Under the pieces are notes generated by a model. The model was not told the origin of the DNA. It saw only the letters and a list, made by a program, of their open reading frames with translations, and did not search any database. DNA of 64,000 nucleotides, from contig LSRY02000011.1 of assembly GCA_001643675.2 (NCBI GenBank), positions 372,001 to 436,000 of the forward strand, in the 5' to 3' direction. Origin of the DNA: Monocercomonoides exilis (Eukaryota > Preaxostyla > Oxymonadida > Polymastigidae). The translations under genes were made by a program, and so were the position numbers. Positions 59,301 to 64,000 of this stretch are shown piece after piece. The number at the start of each line of letters is the position of its first letter. Within the stretch, counting starts at the first letter, position 1.

Positions 59301-61120
59301 CATGCAACAACAACAACAGACAGGTTCATTTGTGCCTTCTCAACAACAACAACAAAATCAACAGATTCAACAGCCTCTGCAGATGAATGCACTTTCTTCT
59401 TCTTCTTCTACTACTACTACTGCTTCTTCGCAGGCGAAACAGTCAGAGACAACGCAAGAAAGTGCACAGAAACAAACGGAAACAAACACTTTGGCAGAAG
59501 AACAAGTGAAAAACAAAGCAGATGATGACAAAGCAGAAGGAAAAAATGAAGCAACTTCTGATTCATCAGAAAAATCTTCTCCTTCTTCTTCTTCGAAAAA
59601 GGAGAATGAAGAATCCACTGCCTCAACAAATAAAGCTGATTCTCCCTCAACTGAAAATAATTCATCATCCTCTTCCTCTTCCTCTTCCTCATCATCATCT
59701 CCTTCTTCGCGCACAGCTGAATCTGGTGTGATCACACCATCACCTCTGGAAAATTCATCTGAAGATGCATCATCATCATCATCATCACAACAGCAGCAGC
59801 AACAATCAAAAGATCAACAAAAGGAGCAACAGAAAGAGCAACAAAAAGATCAATCAAAAGATCAACAGAAAGAAACTCACAAGTCATCTTCCAATCGACA
59901 CGGAACAGCACCGCCGATGATGCTTACATTGGACATCAGCACACAGAATGGGAAGATTCTGCCGATGGAAGTGCAGATTGAGGCAAAGACAGAGAGAGAA
60001 CAACATAACAGCAAAGCTTCCTCTCATAAACACACACACCAGACTAATTCTTCTTCTTCTTCTTCTTCGAATGTTAATACTTCGAATTCTTCCTCTCCTT
60101 CCTCCTCCCCCAAATCGTCTTCTGCCCCTCCTCAACAATCAGATGATGCACATAACAAATCTCGCAGGAACAGCAGCAGCAGAGCTTCAGTTTCTCCTTC
60201 TTCTACTCCTTCCTCTCACAAGTCATCACCTTCATCATCATCATCATCTTCTTCTTCTTCTTCTTCTCAATCATCCAAACACAACAAGAAACGTTCAAAT
60301 GATACTGCAAACGATGCAAAGGGGGCCGAAACATCTTCTTCTTCTTCAGATTCAACAGCCAGCCCTAATTCCAATTCTTCCTCTTCTCCTTCATCTTCTC
60401 CTTCCTCCAAATCAAAATCTTCTAAGTCAAACAAAGAACGCAGATCAGCTCCTGATCTCAACACCACTTTAGCTGGCTCTGTTTCTCCCTCTCCCTCTCC
60501 TTCTTCTCCTTCATCTTCTCCTTCTTTCTCCCCCTCTTCTTCTTCTTCTTCTTCTTCTTCTTCAGTCATACCTGACTCTTCAATTGATTCTAATTCTTAT
60601 TCTTCTTCCTCTCAACAAAAAGCGAATATTTCAGCAGATTTCTCTCATTCTTCGCCTTTGCACGCCACAAAAAGCCCTTCTCTATCTCCTTCATCAAAAC
60701 AGAAGAATTCAATTGCCAATGCAACTGATGGGTCATCCAAAGGGAATGGAGGAAAAGAGAAAGAGAAAGAAGAAGAGAAAAAATCAAATAAACATAGAAA
60801 TTCCAATGAAAACAAAGAGACTCCACATTCAGCTGAAAGTGGAACAGAATCTTCAATTCAATTCGCTTCTGCTCAAACATCTTCTTTAGCCAGCACTCCT
60901 GTTCTGTCATCTGCTGTGCCTTCAAGTACTCCTGCATTGTTTGTTGCTAATTCTTCTTCTTCTCCTTCTTCTTCATCTTCCTCTTCAGATGAACCTCCTG
61001 GGCTTTCAAACAAGTCATCGTCATCATCTCAGTCCAAATCATCTCAGTCTTCCTCTTCTCAATCCTCTTCAAATCAAAGTGGAAGCTCCCGATCTTCTGC
61101 TGCATCCAGACGATATGTGC

Positions 61121-61154
<34 letters not shown>

Positions 61155-64000
61155 CTCTTCCTCCTCTTCCTCTTCTTCCTCTCCAGAACACACAGAGAAT
61201 CAGTCTTTTTTCGTGGGTGAGGGAGCATCGCTGAATCACAGCCAGAGTGATGCTCCCACAAGTGCATTCAGCGATGCCCATGGCAAAAGAAATGAACAAT
61301 TGAACAGCAAAGAATCTGATGAAAAGGGAATTAATAGTTCACAAAATGTTGCTGTTTCTATGGAATCTTCTTCTTCTTCTTCGGTTTCTTCGGTTTCTTC
61401 AGTTTCTTCCTCTTCTCCTTCCTCTTCAATTGAATCAAGCTCTTCTCATAAATCATCTTCTTCTCCTTCGTCATCTTCGTCATCTTCGTCATCTTCATCT
61501 TCTTCATCTCCTTCGTCTTCTTCATCTTCTTTGTCTTCTTCATCTTCTTCACCAACTCCACTTTCATCAGCTGCATCGACCCAACAGCTTCAATCAGACA
61601 AGCATGACAATAACAATACTTCTGAAGAGCTGCTAACTTCTAATTCAACCCAGGCATCTTCAAGCAATGCACCAGATGAAGAAGTTGAAGGTGGAAAAGA
61701 AAAAGAAGAAGGGAAAGTTGAAGAAAAAGAAAAAGAAAAAGAGGAAAAAGAAAAAGAAGATGATGATAAACAACCAGCAAAAGAAAGCAACCATAACAGT
61801 AATCAAACAAAAACTCCTGCTTCTTCCAAAGTAAAAGCAAAAGCAAAAGGAAAGTCAAAAGCCGAGAAAGAGAAAGAGAAAGAGAATTTCACAGAATCTG
61901 AGTCAAACACCGATCGTTCTGTCTCTCCTGCTCCACCTGGTCTGACACACACAGAAGATGACTCTGAGTCTGAATCGAATTCTGAGTCTGCTTCTGCTTC
62001 TGCTTCAATACATGATTCTGAGTCATCTCTTCATGACTCAACTTCCTCTGCTTCTTCTTCACATTCTTCTTCTTCTCCTTCTTCTCCTTCTTCTTCTTCT
62101 TCTGATGGCGATGATGTTGTTGATGAAGATAGGCTTTCGCCTCATCTTGGTGAAATGAAACATACATCATCATCATCATCTGGTTCTTCTGCTTCTTCTG
62201 CTTCTGCTTCTCACACGGTTGCTATATCATCGTCATCAATATCCTCTTCTTCTTCTTCTTCTTCTTCTCCTTCTCTTTCTCTTTCTTCTTCCTCTCCTTC
62301 TTCCTCTCCTTCTCTTTCTTCTTCTTCTCGTCTTTCTCTCTCAAAGCCTCTTTCCCTCTCAACAAAAGCTCCTCCATTTGTTCACAGCAACAGCACCAGC
62401 CCTTCACTAGGCACTCCTTCTGCTTCAATTCTATCTCCTTCGCTGTCTTCTTCTGCTTCTTCTCCTTCCATTCCAATGCAGATGAATCCTCCCTCATCTT
62501 CATCATCGTCGTCTTCTTCTTCTTCTTCTTCTTCCCCTTCTCTTTCTCTTTCTTCTTCCTCTACTGCTACTTCTTCCTCTTCCTCCTCCTCCTCCTCTTA
62601 TGCTGTTCCTTTCCGCACATTCGCCTCAAATGACAACACTTCCTATCCTCAGCCTCATCCAAAGACAGGCATTTATCCTCCTCTCATCCCTCAATCAAAT
62701 GCACATATTCAACCTCAGATTCAACATCAGATTCAACCACATTCACAATTACATCCATTGTTGCCACCTGGGCAGCAACCTCAGCCTCAGCTTCATCCTC
62801 CTTCTTCATCTTCCTCTTCCTCTTCCTCTTCTTCTCCTTCTCCTTCTCCTTCTCTTTATCCTCACCCTCATCCACAGCCACAGCCACAGCTCATTCCCTT
62901 GTCTGCCCATCCTCCTTATCCATACACCAGCCCTTCTCAAACATCTCTAACATCTCAGACGTCTCCTTCTTTCTCTCTGCCTCCTTCCTCTTCCCGCAGC
63001 GTCCCTGTCATCTTGTCACCCAGAGTTCCCAAGACTGGTTTTCCGAACAATCTCTCTCAAAACAACTTGAATAATCTGAACAATCTGAACAATCTGAATA
63101 ATCCTAATCAGCAGCTTCAGCCGCCTCAGCAGCCCCAGCCGTATTCTCCTTCCTCTTTCTCTCCCTCTCTGTCTCTTCAGCCACACGGCATCTCCCTCAG
63201 TGGCAACCCTTCCCCTAAACTTGGCACTCCCACTCTTTCTCCTTCTCTCCTTCTCCGCAACAACAGCAACAGCAGCCTTCATTCCCGTCATCTGCCTTCT
63301 CGTGTCTCTTCTTCCTCTTCCTCCTCCTCCTCCTCTTCTTCTTCTTCTTCTTCCTCTGATTCTCCTTCCTCTTTCTCCCACACACGCACAGGTGCTGCAT
63401 ATGATGAGACCACTCCGTATACTGTCTCCCCTTTCCCCCCTCAGCCTGCTCTGCTTCCTAATCCTCCTCAGCGCTCTACCCCTCTCATCACAAAGGCAAT
63501 CATCGGGGGAACTGTTTCGCCTTTGCCTTCGTCTCCGTCTTATGGATTGTCTTCTGCTGCTTCTTCTGTTTCTTCCTCTTCCTCTTCTGCAACTTCATCT
63601 TCTACTACTTCTACTTCTAATTCATCATCATCATCTTCTTCTTCTTCTTCTTTGAAGCTGCCTTTGCAATCGAATGCTTCGAATTCTCCCTCACTCAATC
63701 CACCCATTCTCTCTGCTTCTTCTCCATTGGCAACTGTTCACAGCACGCCTGGCAGCAGATATCCTATGTTCTCTCCATATCATTCGTCATCTTCATCATC
63801 ATCATCATCTTCTTCTTCTTCTTCTTCTTCTTCTTTATCTCCTTCTTCTCTTTCTACTTTCTCCTCTTCCTCTTCTTCTTCGATGTGGCGAACGGGAGGT
63901 GATCCAAAACGTGCGGTTGCTTCTCTTCATTCAACTATTCCGATTTCATTCAATGCAAACACCAGTTCTTTTTCATCATCCTTTGCTTCTTCTGCCTCCT
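51251..64000 (+). CDS. TRF4/PAPD5-type non-canonical poly(A) polymerase, giant, 3'-partial
   Basis: A nucleotidyltransferase of the family that adds short 3' tails for RNA surveillance or stabilisation. I chose the ATG at 51251 because the longer open frame starts without ATG. Exon 1 is 51251-57959; a 200-nt intron (57960-58159) leads in phase 1 to exon 2, open to the edge, so the protein exceeds 4,180 residues. Residues 1-950 are Ser/Thr/Gln-rich. A non-repetitive helical region lies at about 955-1115. The catalytic core has YGSFSSYLSLPTSDIDLVI with Asp1268 and Asp1270. The third Asp (1848, SVHSDIGYG) follows RIPIIKVDDEHT, and then NEPYTGGISGYPLSLLVL. Between Asp1270 and Asp1848 are a Cys-rich CHICGSVLFHRKCDC motif (from 1384) and a long charged/Ser-rich insert. 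Exon 2 has Met-Asn-Gly repeats and then Ser/Pro/Gln-rich sequence. Confidence 0.85.
57960..58159 (+). other. 200-nt intron of the nucleotidyltransferase gene
   Basis: Donor GTATTATT after AAT GAT AAA G, acceptor AACACACAG. Splicing joins DK to DNTQLLSSGIHP in frame. Reading through gives a Phe/Tyr/Leu-rich tail ending at TGA 58103-58105 in an ATTT microsatellite, which is not protein-like. This intron is the longest in the window. Confidence 0.8.
58261..58485 (+). repeat. Met-Asn-Gly / Met-Ser-Gly coding repeat
   Basis: About 24 imperfect tandem triplets of the type Gly-Met-Asn and Gly-Met-Ser (ATGAATGG / ATGAGTGG at DNA level) in exon 2 of the nucleotidyltransferase. A related Met-Ser-Ser/Ile-Pro-Ser repeat follows at about 58741-58860. 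Hydrophobic Met-rich low complexity is unlike the poly-Ser seen elsewhere in the window. Confidence 0.85.

Noticed and set aside
1-64000. tRNA, rRNA, CRISPR or bacterial-type operon signals
   Set aside because: No T-loop or box patterns, rRNA segments or spaced repeats were seen in the gaps; triplet repeats are coding low complexity or microsatellites, and the genes are eukaryotic with introns.

Overview
The window is nuclear DNA from a unicellular eukaryote, most probably an oxymonad (Preaxostyla, Metamonada; Monocercomonoides/Blattamonas-like). The sequence shows AT-rich intergenic DNA, short GT-AG introns (mostly 53-93 nt), giant genes with long poly-Ser, poly-Gln and poly-Glu tracts, and standard stop codons. 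The oxymonad assignment rests mainly on a recalled lineage-specific family: membrane proteins with a beta-helix ectodomain, one transmembrane segment and a degenerate kinase-like tail. No database search was run.

Layout, left to right. Bases 1-174 (minus) hold an edge fragment of a beta-helix surface protein, followed by 3 kb of AT-rich DNA with no gene I recognise. Bases 3196-15149 (minus) encode a giant ECM29 proteasome adaptor with a first exon missed by simple ORF calling. Bases 15919-18890 (minus) are a broken surface-protein gene. Bases 19143-19640 are a degraded member of a family I recall as expanded in oxymonads. It abuts a 429-bp Tc1/mariner/pogo-type MITE (19643-20071, flanked by TA). 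Bases 21321-22351 (plus) encode the spindle-checkpoint protein MAD2, split into about seven small exons. Bases 22749-34627 (minus) encode a 3,882-residue eIF4G. Its first three small exons encode a PAM2-type PABP-binding motif, and its MIF4G domain is split by about 458 low-complexity residues.

Bases 35039-42213 (plus) encode a Ser-rich, Lys-tract, coiled-coil protein of unknown function with frame problems. Bases 42481-50328 (minus) encode a 2,615-residue surface protein with four tandem beta-helix modules, a transmembrane segment and a pseudokinase-like tail. From 51251 to beyond the right edge (plus) runs a giant TRF4/PAPD5-type nucleotidyltransferase. Its catalytic domain carries a large insert with a Cys-rich zinc-finger-like motif, and a 200-nt intron leads to a second exon that is open to the window edge.

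There is no operon logic; genes are separately promoted. Functionally the window mixes core eukaryotic maintenance (proteasome quality control, spindle checkpoint, translation initiation, RNA tailing) with lineage-specific surface genes. The most informative results come from splicing: the MAD2 gene, the PAM2 microexon of eIF4G, the ECM29 first exon, and an apparent premature stop that falls inside a 60-nt intron.
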